Source of the DNA: Paenibacillus lignilyticus
GTDB taxonomy: Bacteria > Bacillota > Bacilli > Paenibacillales > Paenibacillaceae
Length of the DNA: 64,000 nt
Direction: 5' to 3'
Assembly: GCF_017942085.1 (NCBI RefSeq)
Contig: NZ_JAGKSP010000012.1
Location: 1-64,000, forward strand
A program made the translations under genes and the position numbers. Positions 1 through 8,582 of this stretch are shown one piece after another (the stretch's first letter is position 1; every line of letters begins with the position of its first letter). The notes beneath the pieces are model-generated. The model was not told the origin of the DNA. It saw only the letters and a list, made by a program, of their open reading frames with translations, and searched no databases.

Positions 1-319
1 CCGCGGAACCGAAATGAATGACCGTTCCGGCGTCAATCCACACCGGCCGCCGCAGCGGAAGCGCCTCGCCGTCGATCGACGGTGCCAGGTCGGCGCCGCA
101 TACGGCGATCAGCATCGCCTCTTCCGCCAGCAGCTGCGGTCCATTCAGCGTGAGCTCAAGCCCTGCCGCGCCGGGCGCATTGCCGACGAGCAGATTCGCC
201 GTCCGCAGCGCGATGCTGTCCATCGCGCCGCCTTCGGGAATACCGAAGCGCCGCCAGCCCGGTCGCCCCAAATCTTGTACCGTTGTATGTAAGCCCGGTT
301 TGATGATGCGTAGACTCAT
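1..319 (-). CDS. pxpC: 5-oxoprolinase subunit C (PxpC/KipA), partial
   Basis: The reverse strand from 319 down to the window edge encodes about 106 residues of the N-terminus of the biotin-dependent carboxyltransferase-like family (MSLRIIKPGLHTTVQDLGRP, then a GxPxGGAMD segment). In characterised bacteria PxpC works with PxpA and PxpB to cleave 5-oxoproline to glutamate with ATP. The ATG overlaps the pxpB stop codon in an ATGA, so the two subunits are translationally coupled. The 3' end lies outside the window. The family assignment is confident; the activity is inferred from the adjacent pxpB. Confidence 0.9.
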   Translation of the reverse strand, partial: MSLRIIKPGLHTTVQDLGRPGWRRFGIPEGGAMDSIALRTANLLVGNAPGAAGLELTLNGPQLLAEEAMLIAVCGADLAPSIDGEALPLRRPVWIDAGTVIHFGSA

Positions 320-1035
320 GGCGTTTCACCTTGCTCCTTCAGGTCCTGCTCGGAAATCGGAACAAAACGCAGCCTATCGCCCATGCGAAGCAGAAAAGGC
401 TCGGCTCTCTTCGGATCAAACAACCGAAGCGGTGTTTGGCCGATCAGCTGCCATCCTCCCGGCGTCGATAACGGATAAATGCCGGTCTGCCCGCCGGCAA
501 TGCCGACAGCCCCCGCGGGCACGCTGCTTCGCGGCCGGGCAAGACGCGGCTGACGGAGCTCGGCGGGCAAACCGCTCAAATAGGGAAAGCCCGGCATGAA
601 ACCGATCATGGCAACCTGATACTCCGCAGCAGCATGGCGAGTAACGAAACTCGCTTCCGTCATGCCCGCACGTGAGGCGCATGCTGCCAGATCAGGTCCA
701 TAATGACCGCCATAACATACCGGGATTTCGATAAGTCTGGGTTCAATCGCATACTGATGCCGCGTATCCAGCAGAACCCGTTCTACATCGGCAGCCGCCT
801 GCTCATAGTCGAACCTTTCATAAACAACGGTTACCGTATCATAGGCCGGAACCGCATCGACGAGCCAAGTAAGCCCGGCCTCTCGCAGCAATTCCGCCAT
901 TCCGGCAGCGAGCAGCCAGCGCTCTCCTTCCTGCATCGCCGTATCCAAATATACGACAAGTGCCCGATCTCCAAGAGGTCTGATTCTGAATGCTCGCGCT
1001 GCAGACTCGCCCACATAATTCACCATTTTTCTCAT
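316..1035 (-). CDS. pxpB: 5-oxoprolinase subunit B (PxpB/KipI)
   Basis: This 239-residue protein has the KipI/PxpB hallmarks: an N-terminal IRPLGDRAL segment, GFMPGFPYLSGLP at residues 145-156 and TPGGWQLIGQTP near 191-202. PxpB forms a cytoplasmic complex with PxpC and, in the three-subunit enzyme, with PxpA for ATP-dependent 5-oxoproline hydrolysis. Homologues were first described as inhibitors of the sporulation kinase KinA, so that role is an alternative. pxpC follows with a 4-bp overlap; pxpA is not in the window. The start is uncertain: the ATG at 1035 has no good ribosome binding site, whereas AGAGGAG at 1087-1093 lies six bases before an in-frame ATT at 1078-1080, which would add 15 residues. 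Confidence 0.9.
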   Translation of the reverse strand: MRKMVNYVGESAARAFRIRPLGDRALVVYLDTAMQEGERWLLAAGMAELLREAGLTWLVDAVPAYDTVTVVYERFDYEQAAADVERVLLDTRHQYAIEPRLIEIPVCYGGHYGPDLAACASRAGMTEASFVTRHAAAEYQVAMIGFMPGFPYLSGLPAELRQPRLARPRSSVPAGAVGIAGGQTGIYPLSTPGGWQLIGQTPLRLFDPKRAEPFLLRMGDRLRFVPISEQDLKEQGETP

Positions 1036-1169
1036 ATTTTCAACATTGCAATTCCGAATTGGAAGGGAATCCCGCTTAATGATAATCTCCTCTAGTTTGT
1101 ACCATTACGTGCCTTTTTGTCCAGCATCTTTACAAAGCTTTTCTAAAACATTTTCCGACATAAAGCGTT

Positions 1170-2555
1170 CTATTCTGACGTGTAGCGACTAATGACCTCC
1201 ACGAGTAAATCATTGAGACGTTTCACCTCATATTCCCCGACAGCCGGAGCCATGTGATCATTCCCGATACCGCTGTGATCCGTTAGAAATAAATAAGTCC
1301 CGCCCGTCGCCGTTGCCATGAAACGCATCAGATATTCGGTCTGTACATCTACGCCGCTGGAAGCTACCGGAATGATCCGTATTCCTTCTGCTGCGGCCGA
1401 TTCCATCAGCTCATGAATGCGTTTGGTCACCTTGCGCTCATGATGCGGCGGAGCGTCAAGCACGAGAAACAACAGTCTGGCCCTTGCTTCGCCGCTCCAT
1501 TTATGATCATCGATGGCATTTTCCAGTGCTTCGTCCACCGCTTCCGGAAAATCGCCTCCGCCTGCTGCGCTTTGCTGGGAAAGCTGTTTGACGGCCGTAT
1601 CGATATCCTTCGTAAACGGATAATCTTTAACGAGATACTTATCGCTCCGATCCCGGTAGAAATTCGTGCTGACTTGAATATCCAGCTGCTGTCCGTTATC
1701 CCGGCCGACGCGGGCCACGACATCCTTCAGCTCCGATTTCAGAAAATCCAGCTCATCCTGCATGGAGCCCGTTGTATCCACTACGAGCATCAGATCAACG
1801 CCAAGCGACGGATTCACCCGTTCGTTTAGATCCACCTGCAGCGCGGAACCTCTTGGAATCTGCACATTCTCGTATTGCTTCTCCTGATTGCCCGAACGAA
1901 TGATAACCCCGTACCTCTCTTGATTCTGCTGTTCATCGAATAATCCCGCATAGGCTGACGCTTCTCCATCGATATTGGTCCGCGACTCCCATACCGTATC
2001 GCCATCGTCATCAATAAGGCTGACCTCTGCATCGGACACCGGCTTCCCGCCTCCGGTCACGACAACTTCCAATCGATTCTGCGGAAACACAGACCAATAG
2101 GATTGCTGCTCTCTGCCCTCGCCGCTATTGAGCAGCTTGATCCATTCCCTCCAGGAGGTAAGATCGTTCCACTCTCCGGCAGTCAGCTGGCCCGGCTCTG
2201 AGTCGTCGTACTGACTTCCCGGCGAAGTCGTCTCGTCTTTATCGCCGGAGGCATCATCCGTCGGCGGTGCAGGCTCTTCCGAAACGGATGAATCTGCTTT
2301 GTCATTGCTGCTTGAGTCGGTAGTAGCTTCACCGCGGTCGCTTGTGCTGCTGTCGTCCCTTGCTTCCGTGTTCGAACTGTTGCTTGCAGAATCCGTATTC
2401 GCCGCGGAATCGTTCTGATTATCGGCCGAGGAGCACCCCGCCAGCAGGAATGTTAGCGCAGCCAGCAGCAGAAGCGACGTTTTCATCTTTCCTTTTACCA
2501 TTACATTCGCTTTACTCGGTGCATGTTCTCTGTTTATTCGTTTCCGTTGTTGCAT
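1170..2555 (-). CDS. VWA-domain lipoprotein
   Basis: This 461-residue protein has a hydrophobic signal ending in a lipobox (LLAGC, Cys41), an extended Ser/Asp/Thr-rich linker (about residues 42-125), a short beta-rich carboxypeptidase-regulatory-like segment (about 160-250) and a C-terminal von Willebrand factor A domain with MIDAS motif DTTGS at 260-264. It should be tethered to the outer face of the membrane and bind a metal-dependent partner; the partner is unknown. GAGGGGG lies seven bases before the ATG at 2555, which supports that start although it leaves a long basic segment before the signal core. It sits upstream of pxpBC on the same strand, 134 bp away, with no obvious functional link. 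Confidence 0.85.
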   Translation of the reverse strand: MQQRKRINREHAPSKANVMVKGKMKTSLLLLAALTFLLAGCSSADNQNDSAANTDSASNSSNTEARDDSSTSDRGEATTDSSSNDKADSSVSEEPAPPTDDASGDKDETTSPGSQYDDSEPGQLTAGEWNDLTSWREWIKLLNSGEGREQQSYWSVFPQNRLEVVVTGGGKPVSDAEVSLIDDDGDTVWESRTNIDGEASAYAGLFDEQQNQERYGVIIRSGNQEKQYENVQIPRGSALQVDLNERVNPSLGVDLMLVVDTTGSMQDELDFLKSELKDVVARVGRDNGQQLDIQVSTNFYRDRSDKYLVKDYPFTKDIDTAVKQLSQQSAAGGGDFPEAVDEALENAIDDHKWSGEARARLLFLVLDAPPHHERKVTKRIHELMESAAAEGIRIIPVASSGVDVQTEYLMRFMATATGGTYLFLTDHSGIGNDHMAPAVGEYEVKRLNDLLVEVISRYTSE

Positions 2556-2714
2556 CCGAATTCCCCCTCGATTCTTTTGGAAGCCAAACCATTATATGTA
2601 AGAGTCGGCTTATATCCATCGACGGAACCCGGTTGTAAATTGTTGCATTCTCGGCGGCGCGACAGTACAATCGGGGGAAGTATATTTTGGGGAAGAAAGG
2701 ATCGCTGCTGCCAT

Positions 2715-3017
2715 ATGGAAACTTACTCGCTTGCAGAGCTGAGCATTATCTACAACAATGTCATTACAAAATTAATTTATAGGTCTGCTCATTTGGTTGT
2801 GGTCACGGACGCCGGCTACAAGCTGTGGTACATCGAGATCGACGGCATGACGCAAACCGCACTCCTTCACATGTTCCATGAATCCGAAGATATCGGCATT
2901 TCCTTATCCGGCATCACGGTCGGCGGCAAGCCGTTCCAAGCAGGCGGGTATTTCCACCCGAATGCCCAGCATCACGCTGCGGCTATCCGCGGTGACGGCG
3001 AGCTGAACGGCTTCTAG
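2715..3017 (+). CDS. Small hypothetical protein
   Basis: A 100-residue protein begins METYSLAELS with a weak AGAAAGGA about a dozen bases upstream. It has no signal peptide or membrane segment and looks like a compact alpha/beta domain with a His-rich C-terminal stretch. I do not recognise the family. The frame stays open further upstream to 2523, but that extension overlaps the divergent lipoprotein gene and its ribosome binding site, so the internal ATG is preferred. It is followed by a strong bidirectional terminator, which supports a real transcript. Confidence 0.6.
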   Translation: METYSLAELSIIYNNVITKLIYRSAHLVVVTDAGYKLWYIEIDGMTQTALLHMFHESEDIGISLSGITVGGKPFQAGGYFHPNAQHHAAAIRGDGELNGF

Positions 3018-3037
3018 AAGCTATAGATTGAAACGCA

Positions 3038-3095
3038 TAAAAAAAGCAGCTCGGTTCTCCTTCCAAGGTGGAAGGAATGAACCGGAGCTGCTTTT
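3038..3095. terminator. Bidirectional rho-independent terminator
   Basis: A long inverted repeat (AAAGCAGCTC about 3044 pairing with GAGCTGCTTT about 3084-3094, with further pairing inward around an AAGGT loop) is flanked by A-runs on the left and T-runs on the right. It lies between the converging small ORF and the tetR gene and can serve both. Confidence 0.85.
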
Positions 3096-3108
3096 GTCAT
3101 ATATGGGA

Positions 3109-3690
3109 TTACTGCACGGCAATGCCTTTGAAGAAGAGCTCAAAGGTAATGGCCATTCGGGTATCGAGCGAATCCTCGGACTCTTCCATCGACCAGACGA
3201 AGAGCGTGCCGAAGTAAGCTTGAAAGGCTTGCTGCGCCATCATCTCAGCCGGCATGTCTCTGCGGAATTCGCCGTTCTCCTGCCCCTCGGCAATAAGCGG
3301 CAGCAAAGCTTCTTTGAGCGTAGTGAGCATCGAGTTATGGTTATCAAGCGCCTTGGCGCTGCCCAGCATGGCTTGAAATAATGCGCGCGTAAGCGGTTTG
3401 CTAAGCTCGAATTGCTTCACGATTTGGAATAACAGCAGCTGCAGACGGGGCACCAGCGGGCCGGGCTTGTCTTTGAGCTTCGCCACCTCGTTTAACGCAA
3501 AGATCGCTTGCAAGTCACAGATTAGTTCATCCTTGGAAGAGAAATAATTGAAAAAAGTGCCTTTTGCAACGCCGGCTTGCTTGGCAATACTTTCAACGGA
3601 TGTCTGCTCGTAACCCAGCTCAGCAAATAAAGAGAGCGCAGCTTCTTTGATTCGAATGCGTGTCTGTTCTTTCTTGAGCTCGCGGTTCAT
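3109..3690 (-). CDS. TetR/AcrR family transcriptional regulator
   Basis: This 193-residue protein carries an N-terminal TetR helix-turn-helix (about residues 10-55, with TSVESIAKQAGVAKGTFFNY) and an all-helical ligand domain. Members repress divergent efflux genes and release DNA on binding a hydrophobic ligand. The start at 3690 is chosen because GGAGG lies seven bases upstream; an in-frame ATG five codons earlier overlaps that site. It is divergent from an MMPL transporter, and an 11-bp perfect inverted repeat in the shared intergenic region is the likely operator, so it probably represses that transporter and itself. Confidence 0.9.
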   Translation of the reverse strand: MNRELKKEQTRIRIKEAALSLFAELGYEQTSVESIAKQAGVAKGTFFNYFSSKDELICDLQAIFALNEVAKLKDKPGPLVPRLQLLLFQIVKQFELSKPLTRALFQAMLGSAKALDNHNSMLTTLKEALLPLIAEGQENGEFRRDMPAEMMAQQAFQAYFGTLFVWSMEESEDSLDTRMAITFELFFKGIAVQ

Positions 3691-3845
3691 CGCTATATCC
3701 TCCATCTGAGTTGTTCGCGTTCAGTCAATGCTAATTGTAGCACAGCCCTTACGCTCCGTAAACATGAGTTGACCACCGGTATAAAATGCTGCTTTTCTTC
3801 TCGAATTCATACGATCGAGAATGAAACCGAATTCATGAAACAGGC

Positions 3846-3890
3846 TAATTTTGAACCTGTGAAATAATTATGACCGTTAGTTCAAAATTA
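3846..3890. promoter_or_regulatory. Putative TetR operator, long-spaced inverted repeat
   Basis: The 11-bp arm TAATTTTGAAC at 3846-3856 is repeated exactly in inverse orientation as GTTCAAAATTA at 3880-3890, separated by 23 bp. The right arm abuts the predicted -35 box of the MMPL gene. Position between divergent tetR and transporter genes suggests operator function; this is inferred. Confidence 0.65.
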
Positions 3891-3920
3891 TTGACGGATG
3901 GTTTTGTCTTGCGCTATAAC
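3891..3920 (+). promoter_or_regulatory. SigmaA-type promoter of the MMPL gene
   Basis: TTGACG at 3891-3896 and TATAAC at 3915-3920 are 18 bp apart and lie about 40 bp before the transporter start. The -35 box begins at the base after the inverted repeat. Confidence 0.6.
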
Positions 3921-3959
3921 TATTCATAGAGAACCTTTTAGTATCGAGGAGGTATTGAA

Positions 3960-6884
3960 ATGTCCGAACGTATCGTTCGAGGAATTGCCCGCGCCAAATG
4001 GGCAGTCCTGATCGCTTGGCTGGCGATAACCGTCGCCTCCATGTTTGCGCTGCCTGATCTGGCGGCCATTGTCCGGCAAACCGAGCAGAAATTTATTCCG
4101 GCCGATTCCGAATCCGTCGTAGCCAAGCAGCTTATGGAGCGGATCAATCCGGAGACAACCACCAAATCCAGTGCGATCCTCGTTTATTCCCGCGAAGGCG
4201 GCATGACAGCGCAGGACCGCGATTGGCTCAAGGCCAAAGCTGCCGAGCTTGCACAGCTAAGCGGCAAGGATGGCTTCAAGTCGGTACAATCGGCTTATGA
4301 AACGCCGGAGCTTGCGGAGAAATTCCGCAGCAAGGATGGCACAACCGAGCTGCTTATCGTCGGGTTCACCCGTGCGGATAATGATACGCTCACCCAGGAA
4401 GCGGTCGATATACTCGCCGCTAAAGTGGAAGGCGCTCCGAGCGGAAGCAAGGTAGAGCTCACGGGGAGCGCTCCGATCGGCAAAGATTTTCAGCAGAGCT
4501 CCGAAGAGGGCTTGAAGAAAACGGAGCTGCTCACCGTCGCGCTCGTGCTCGTTATTCTTCTGCTTGTTTTCCGTTCGCCGGTCGCCCCGTTCATCCCGCT
4601 TATTACGATTGGCATTTCCTTAGTCATCACACGCGGGCTCGTTGCACTGGCCACGGATTACGGCATGCCGGTTTCGTCCTTTACTGAATCCTTCCTGATC
4701 GCCGTCTTGTTCGGTGCGGGAACCGATTATTGTATTCTGCTTATCCAGCGTTTCCGCGAGGAGCTCAGCCATGACGGCGACAAAGCGGAAGCACTCGTGA
4801 GAACGATGCGGACCGTCGGCAAAACCGTTGCCTACTCCGCAAGTACGGTATTCGTTGCGTTCTTCCTCATTGGTTTCGCCCAGTTTGGCCTCTATCAATC
4901 CGCCGTGGGCGTATCCATCGGCGTTGCCGTTACGCTCATCGCAGGACTTACCTTAACGCCTGCCTTGTTGATGATCTTCGGTAATGCCGCCTTCTGGCCG
5001 AGCAAAATCGCAAGCGGCCAAGGGCATGGCGAATCCAAACTTTGGGGGGCGATGGCCGCACTTGCCGCACGCAGACCCGTAGCCATTCTGGTTGTCACCG
5101 TTCTGCTGCTTACGCCCATTACGTTCCTGTACCATGGCAAACGGTCCTTTGACGACTTGGCAGAAATTAATCCGCAGCTCGGCTCCGTGCAGGGCTTTCG
5201 CCAAGTGGAGCATGCCTTCGGAGCCGGTGAAGTGTTCCCGCTCTCCGTAGCGCTGCGATCGGATGAGTCCATGCGCAATCCTGCCGCACTGGCCGCTCTC
5301 GAAACGGCAAGCGCGAACGTAGCGAAGCTAAACGGGGTCAAAGAAGTACGAAGCGCAGTAAGACCGCTCGGCGAACAGCTGGCTGACCTGACGGTGTCGA
5401 ACCAGCTGGTACGAACCTCTGATGCGCTTGAGAAGATGAAGACCGGCGTCGATCAAGTAGCGGACGGCCTAACTACTGCCGGCAGCTCGATTGCGAGCGG
5501 GCAAGCCGATATTCAGAAGCTGACAGATGGCTTGCGGACGATGGCTTCTCGCACCTCGGAAGCGCAAAGCGGATTGAAGCAAATCTACGGCGGCATGCAG
5601 CAGGCGTCCCAAGGCGCCGGCCAGCTGTCCGGCGGACTCAAGCAGAGCGCTGAAGTATCCGGCTCCATGAGCCAAGATTTGCAGGCGCTGCTGAAGAAAT
5701 ATCCGGAGCTGAAGAATGAGCCTGCCATGCAGCAATTGCTGGGCAAGCAGCAAGGGTTATCCGGAGGATTAAATGAGCTTTACGCCGGGGCGGCTAAGCT
5801 GTCCGCAAGCTTCAATCAATTGAATCCGGGCGTAAACAAAGCAGCCGACGGACTTGGTCAGCTGGCTGAAGGTCAATCCCAAGCGGCGGATGGTACTGCG
5901 AAGCTGGGAAGCGGACTTCAAGCGCTTACTGGCGGCTTAAAGGACGGTGCCGCGGGTCTTGGGGACATCTCGAAGGGTCTCGCTTCGGTGAAGGATGCGC
6001 AACGTACAATTGGGGACAGTCAAATTCCGGGCTGGAATCTTCCTCAGGAAGCGCTCGACAGTCCTGAGCTGAAGCAAGCGCTCGATTACTATATTTCCGC
6101 CGACGGGGAAACCGCCAAGATGGAGATTGTCCTCGCGGTTAATCCCTATTCGCCTGAGGCGCTGACTACGGTTGATCAGATCCGGTCTGCGCTGAACCAC
6201 AGCTTCGAAGGAAGTGCCATCGAAGGAACGAAGGTGTATCTATCCGGCACGTCGGCACAAATCTCGGAGCTGAAGGATATTTCGAAAAACGACTTTACGC
6301 GTACAGGCGCATTTGTGTTGCTCGGGATATTCATCGTACTCATGATTCTGCTGCGTTCCATTCTGGCGCCGCTCTATGTGCTGCTTTCCCTTGGCTTTAA
6401 CTTCCTGGTCACCATGGGCATCGTCGAATTCATTTTCGTACAATTGCTCGGCAAGGAAGGGTTGTCATGGAGCGCTTCCTTCTTCGTCTTCCTTATTATC
6501 GTAGCGCTGGGCGTCGATTACAGCATCTTCCTCATGGCCAGATTCAAGGAAGAATATCGTCCGCGGGGCATTACGTATGCGATGACGAAAGCGATGTCGA
6601 CGACAGGCGGCGTTATCATTTCCGCGGCGGTCATTATGGGCGGCACCTTCGCCGCACTAATGATGTCCGGCGTGAATACGCTCCTGCAGATTGGAGCAGG
6701 TATCGTCATCGGTCTGATTCTATATGCCACTGTCTTTATGGGGCTTGTCATTCCCGCTCTTGCAAATCTGTTCGGCGAAGCTAACTGGTGGCCATTCCGC
6801 CAGCGAACAGCACTTCAAACCGAAGCGGCGAAGAGCAACGAAGAAGGAACCGGCACGCGTTACAAAGAGCAAACGTCCGAATAA
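3960..6884 (+). CDS. MMPL/RND family transporter (YdgH/YdfJ-like)
   Basis: This 974-residue membrane protein has the duplicated RND layout: a first transmembrane helix near residues 12-35, an extracytoplasmic loop, a bundle of helices near 185-400, a second very long loop and a final bundle near 780-940. The second loop (about 500-690) is rich in Gly, Ser and Gln with repeated segments such as QLSGGLKQ, QAADGTAKL and LQALTGGLKDGA, as in YhgE/Pip-like long coiled coils. MMPL proteins export lipids or hydrophobic drugs using the proton gradient. GAGGAGGT lies eight bases before the ATG. It is likely repressed by the divergent TetR regulator. The substrate cannot be read from sequence. Confidence 0.92.
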   Translation: MSERIVRGIARAKWAVLIAWLAITVASMFALPDLAAIVRQTEQKFIPADSESVVAKQLMERINPETTTKSSAILVYSREGGMTAQDRDWLKAKAAELAQLSGKDGFKSVQSAYETPELAEKFRSKDGTTELLIVGFTRADNDTLTQEAVDILAAKVEGAPSGSKVELTGSAPIGKDFQQSSEEGLKKTELLTVALVLVILLLVFRSPVAPFIPLITIGISLVITRGLVALATDYGMPVSSFTESFLIAVLFGAGTDYCILLIQRFREELSHDGDKAEALVRTMRTVGKTVAYSASTVFVAFFLIGFAQFGLYQSAVGVSIGVAVTLIAGLTLTPALLMIFGNAAFWPSKIASGQGHGESKLWGAMAALAARRPVAILVVTVLLLTPITFLYHGKRSFDDLAEINPQLGSVQGFRQVEHAFGAGEVFPLSVALRSDESMRNPAALAALETASANVAKLNGVKEVRSAVRPLGEQLADLTVSNQLVRTSDALEKMKTGVDQVADGLTTAGSSIASGQADIQKLTDGLRTMASRTSEAQSGLKQIYGGMQQASQGAGQLSGGLKQSAEVSGSMSQDLQALLKKYPELKNEPAMQQLLGKQQGLSGGLNELYAGAAKLSASFNQLNPGVNKAADGLGQLAEGQSQAADGTAKLGSGLQALTGGLKDGAAGLGDISKGLASVKDAQRTIGDSQIPGWNLPQEALDSPELKQALDYYISADGETAKMEIVLAVNPYSPEALTTVDQIRSALNHSFEGSAIEGTKVYLSGTSAQISELKDISKNDFTRTGAFVLLGIFIVLMILLRSILAPLYVLLSLGFNFLVTMGIVEFIFVQLLGKEGLSWSASFFVFLIIVALGVDYSIFLMARFKEEYRPRGITYAMTKAMSTTGGVIISAAVIMGGTFAALMMSGVNTLLQIGAGIVIGLILYATVFMGLVIPALANLFGEANWWPFRQRTALQTEAAKSNEEGTGTRYKEQTSE

Positions 6885-6888
6885 GATA

Positions 6889-6935
6889 AAAAAGCTGTAT
6901 CCGCTCCTTCTCGAGGTGGCGGATACAGCTTTATT
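6889..6935. terminator. Bidirectional terminator between converging genes
   Basis: AAAGCTGTATCCGC at 6891-6904 pairs perfectly with GCGGATACAGCTTT at 6919-6932, with A-rich and T-rich flanks. It lies between the converging MMPL gene and the minus-strand gene ending at 6938. Confidence 0.9.
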
Positions 6936-6937
6936 GT

Positions 6938-7552
6938 TTATATAGATGATTCTGCTACAGCACGTTTGGCCGCTTGGTGCGTATACGCAAACAGCTCCAT
7001 TAGCTCCATGTGCTGCACATATTCAATCGCGCCTCTGGCTTCCTCGGAAATGGTCCCGCTCTCTTGCAGGGCAATCATGCTGGTGAGCGCCGGAGCCTGC
7101 CAGCGTACTTGTCGTTTGATCACCTGCAGCGCATCCCGAATAGCGCCTTCCTGCAGATCTCCTAATATGACGCTGTTCTGCAGCCAATCCGCTACTCGCG
7201 TTTGCAAGCTCTCCATCGCCGGATGGGCGCCTGCATTGCTGAACCAGTAGTTCGCATTGGAGAAATCACCTTCCATCCGGTGCATAATGCCGTGCCAATA
7301 GCAGCCTGTCGGATCGTCTTCAATCTCTTGGGACTGTTCATGCGACGCATCCAAGCTCTCGTTAAGCAAATGCAGTCCGGCTTTGAGCGCGATGAGCGCT
7401 GGTACCGCGGATTTCGGAGTTCCAGCGGAAATTAAAGGTAAAGCGGCTATTTCTTGATCGAGTGCAGCATCCCATACCCGTTTCGGAGACAGGGCTTGCA
7501 TGGTCTGACGCGATTCCAATTGTTCGATGATTAGCGCTAATGATTTCTTCAA
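6938..7552 (-). CDS. Conserved hypothetical protein
   Basis: This 204-residue soluble helical protein carries a striking central motif, GCYWHGIMHRMEGDFSNANY followed by WFSNAGAHPA, around residues 105-135. I recall similar motifs (YWH-x2-HR-x-E-x-D-x-xN-xx-YWF) in unnamed proteins of Gram-positives and Planctomycetes, but no function is known to me. The conserved His, Arg, Glu and Asp could form a catalytic or metal site. The start is TTG with AAGGAG ten bases upstream; the nearby ATG at 7559 is out of frame. It stands alone between two terminated or divergent units. Confidence 0.7.
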   Translation of the reverse strand: MKKSLALIIEQLESRQTMQALSPKRVWDAALDQEIAALPLISAGTPKSAVPALIALKAGLHLLNESLDASHEQSQEIEDDPTGCYWHGIMHRMEGDFSNANYWFSNAGAHPAMESLQTRVADWLQNSVILGDLQEGAIRDALQVIKRQVRWQAPALTSMIALQESGTISEEARGAIEYVQHMELMELFAYTHQAAKRAVAESSI

Positions 7553-7652
7553 GCCGCATCCACTCCTTCAACAGTTCGTAACGCCAATCACTTCCATGAG
7601 TGGACTCTATTGTAATGGATGCCCTTCGAAAATTCAATGAGAATATGCCTAT

Positions 7653-8441
7653 TTATCCATACGGCCCACGCGGATGAAAGCCAAGCAGCCGAGTAAGCCG
7701 TGGATTATCCTTCGCAGCCTCGATAACATGCTGCGGCATCTTATAATGAATGAACGGATAGAAGCGCTGCGATACCCAGCGGCGTCCATAGGTCACCTGT
7801 TGCACCATCCGAACATGACTGCTTTCATTGCGTGCGCCGCGGTGCCAGGTCTGGCCATTGAACAGCAGCATGTCTCCTTTCTTGGCGACGATGGAAACCG
7901 GACCTTGACCGTTAAAGAAAGGCGTTTCTTTCGGGGAGGCTGGATGCCTTCCGCTTCGGTGACTGCCCGGGACAAGCTGCGTCGGCCCCATATCTTCCGT
8001 CACATCCGTCAAATAATACATCGCCGTAAACATAAAGCATGGCATCTGAATTCGCGGATCCAGCTCGGCCTCCTCCGGCATCGGAAAGAACAGATCCTCA
8101 TCCACATGCCAGAAATCAATGCCGGTGCCCGGCGTCGTGTACAGCCCGTTATTGGAGAACATATGGCAGTTTGTGCCGAGCACCGCCTCAGCAAAGGACA
8201 CTGTCCGCTCTTCATCGATCAGCTGCAGAAACAGATTGTTTCGCTCAAACATTTTCGTGCGCAAATTGGCACCGTAGCCGTCAGGCCCCGTCGTCTTAAA
8301 TTCATGCTCAAACGCCTTCCGATAAGTATCTACCCGTTCTTCGTCCAGCATGTTTCTGATTACGGTGAACCCCTTGCGGTAAAACTCCTCCAGATGGCCT
8401 TGCAAATCAAATTCCGCTTGCTTGTTCGAAGCTGTGTCCAT
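7653..8441 (-). CDS. Phytanoyl-CoA dioxygenase (PhyH) family protein
   Basis: This 262-residue protein has the Fe(II)/2-oxoglutarate oxygenase signature: WHVDED supplies the metal ligands His112 and Asp114, TWHRGA supplies His200, and Arg211 is placed to bind 2-oxoglutarate. PhyH enzymes hydroxylate small molecules and are common in Paenibacillus beside AraC regulators; the substrate here is unknown. GGGAGGG lies a few bases before the ATG. The divergent AraC-type regulator at 8583 shares the upstream region and is the obvious candidate controller. Confidence 0.88.
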   Translation of the reverse strand: MDTASNKQAEFDLQGHLEEFYRKGFTVIRNMLDEERVDTYRKAFEHEFKTTGPDGYGANLRTKMFERNNLFLQLIDEERTVSFAEAVLGTNCHMFSNNGLYTTPGTGIDFWHVDEDLFFPMPEEAELDPRIQMPCFMFTAMYYLTDVTEDMGPTQLVPGSHRSGRHPASPKETPFFNGQGPVSIVAKKGDMLLFNGQTWHRGARNESSHVRMVQQVTYGRRWVSQRFYPFIHYKMPQHVIEAAKDNPRLTRLLGFHPRGPYG

Positions 8442-8493
8442 CCCTTTCCCTCCCCTAGCGCCTGTTCATATTTTCCAACTGAGACGGTTCTGC

Positions 8494-8499
8494 TATAGT
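8494..8499 (+). promoter_or_regulatory. Extended -10 element of the AraC gene
   Basis: TGCTATAGT gives an extended -10 (TGn plus TATAGT) about 85 bp before the araC start. No good -35 box is present 17 bp upstream (TTTTCC), which fits an extended -10 or activator-dependent promoter. Confidence 0.4.
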
Positions 8500-8582
8500 A
8501 AATTTATTACACAAACAACAGCGTTCGATTGGGTAATTTAACGCGAAGGTTGGACTTTCTGACAGCTTGGAGGGGGCAGCGC

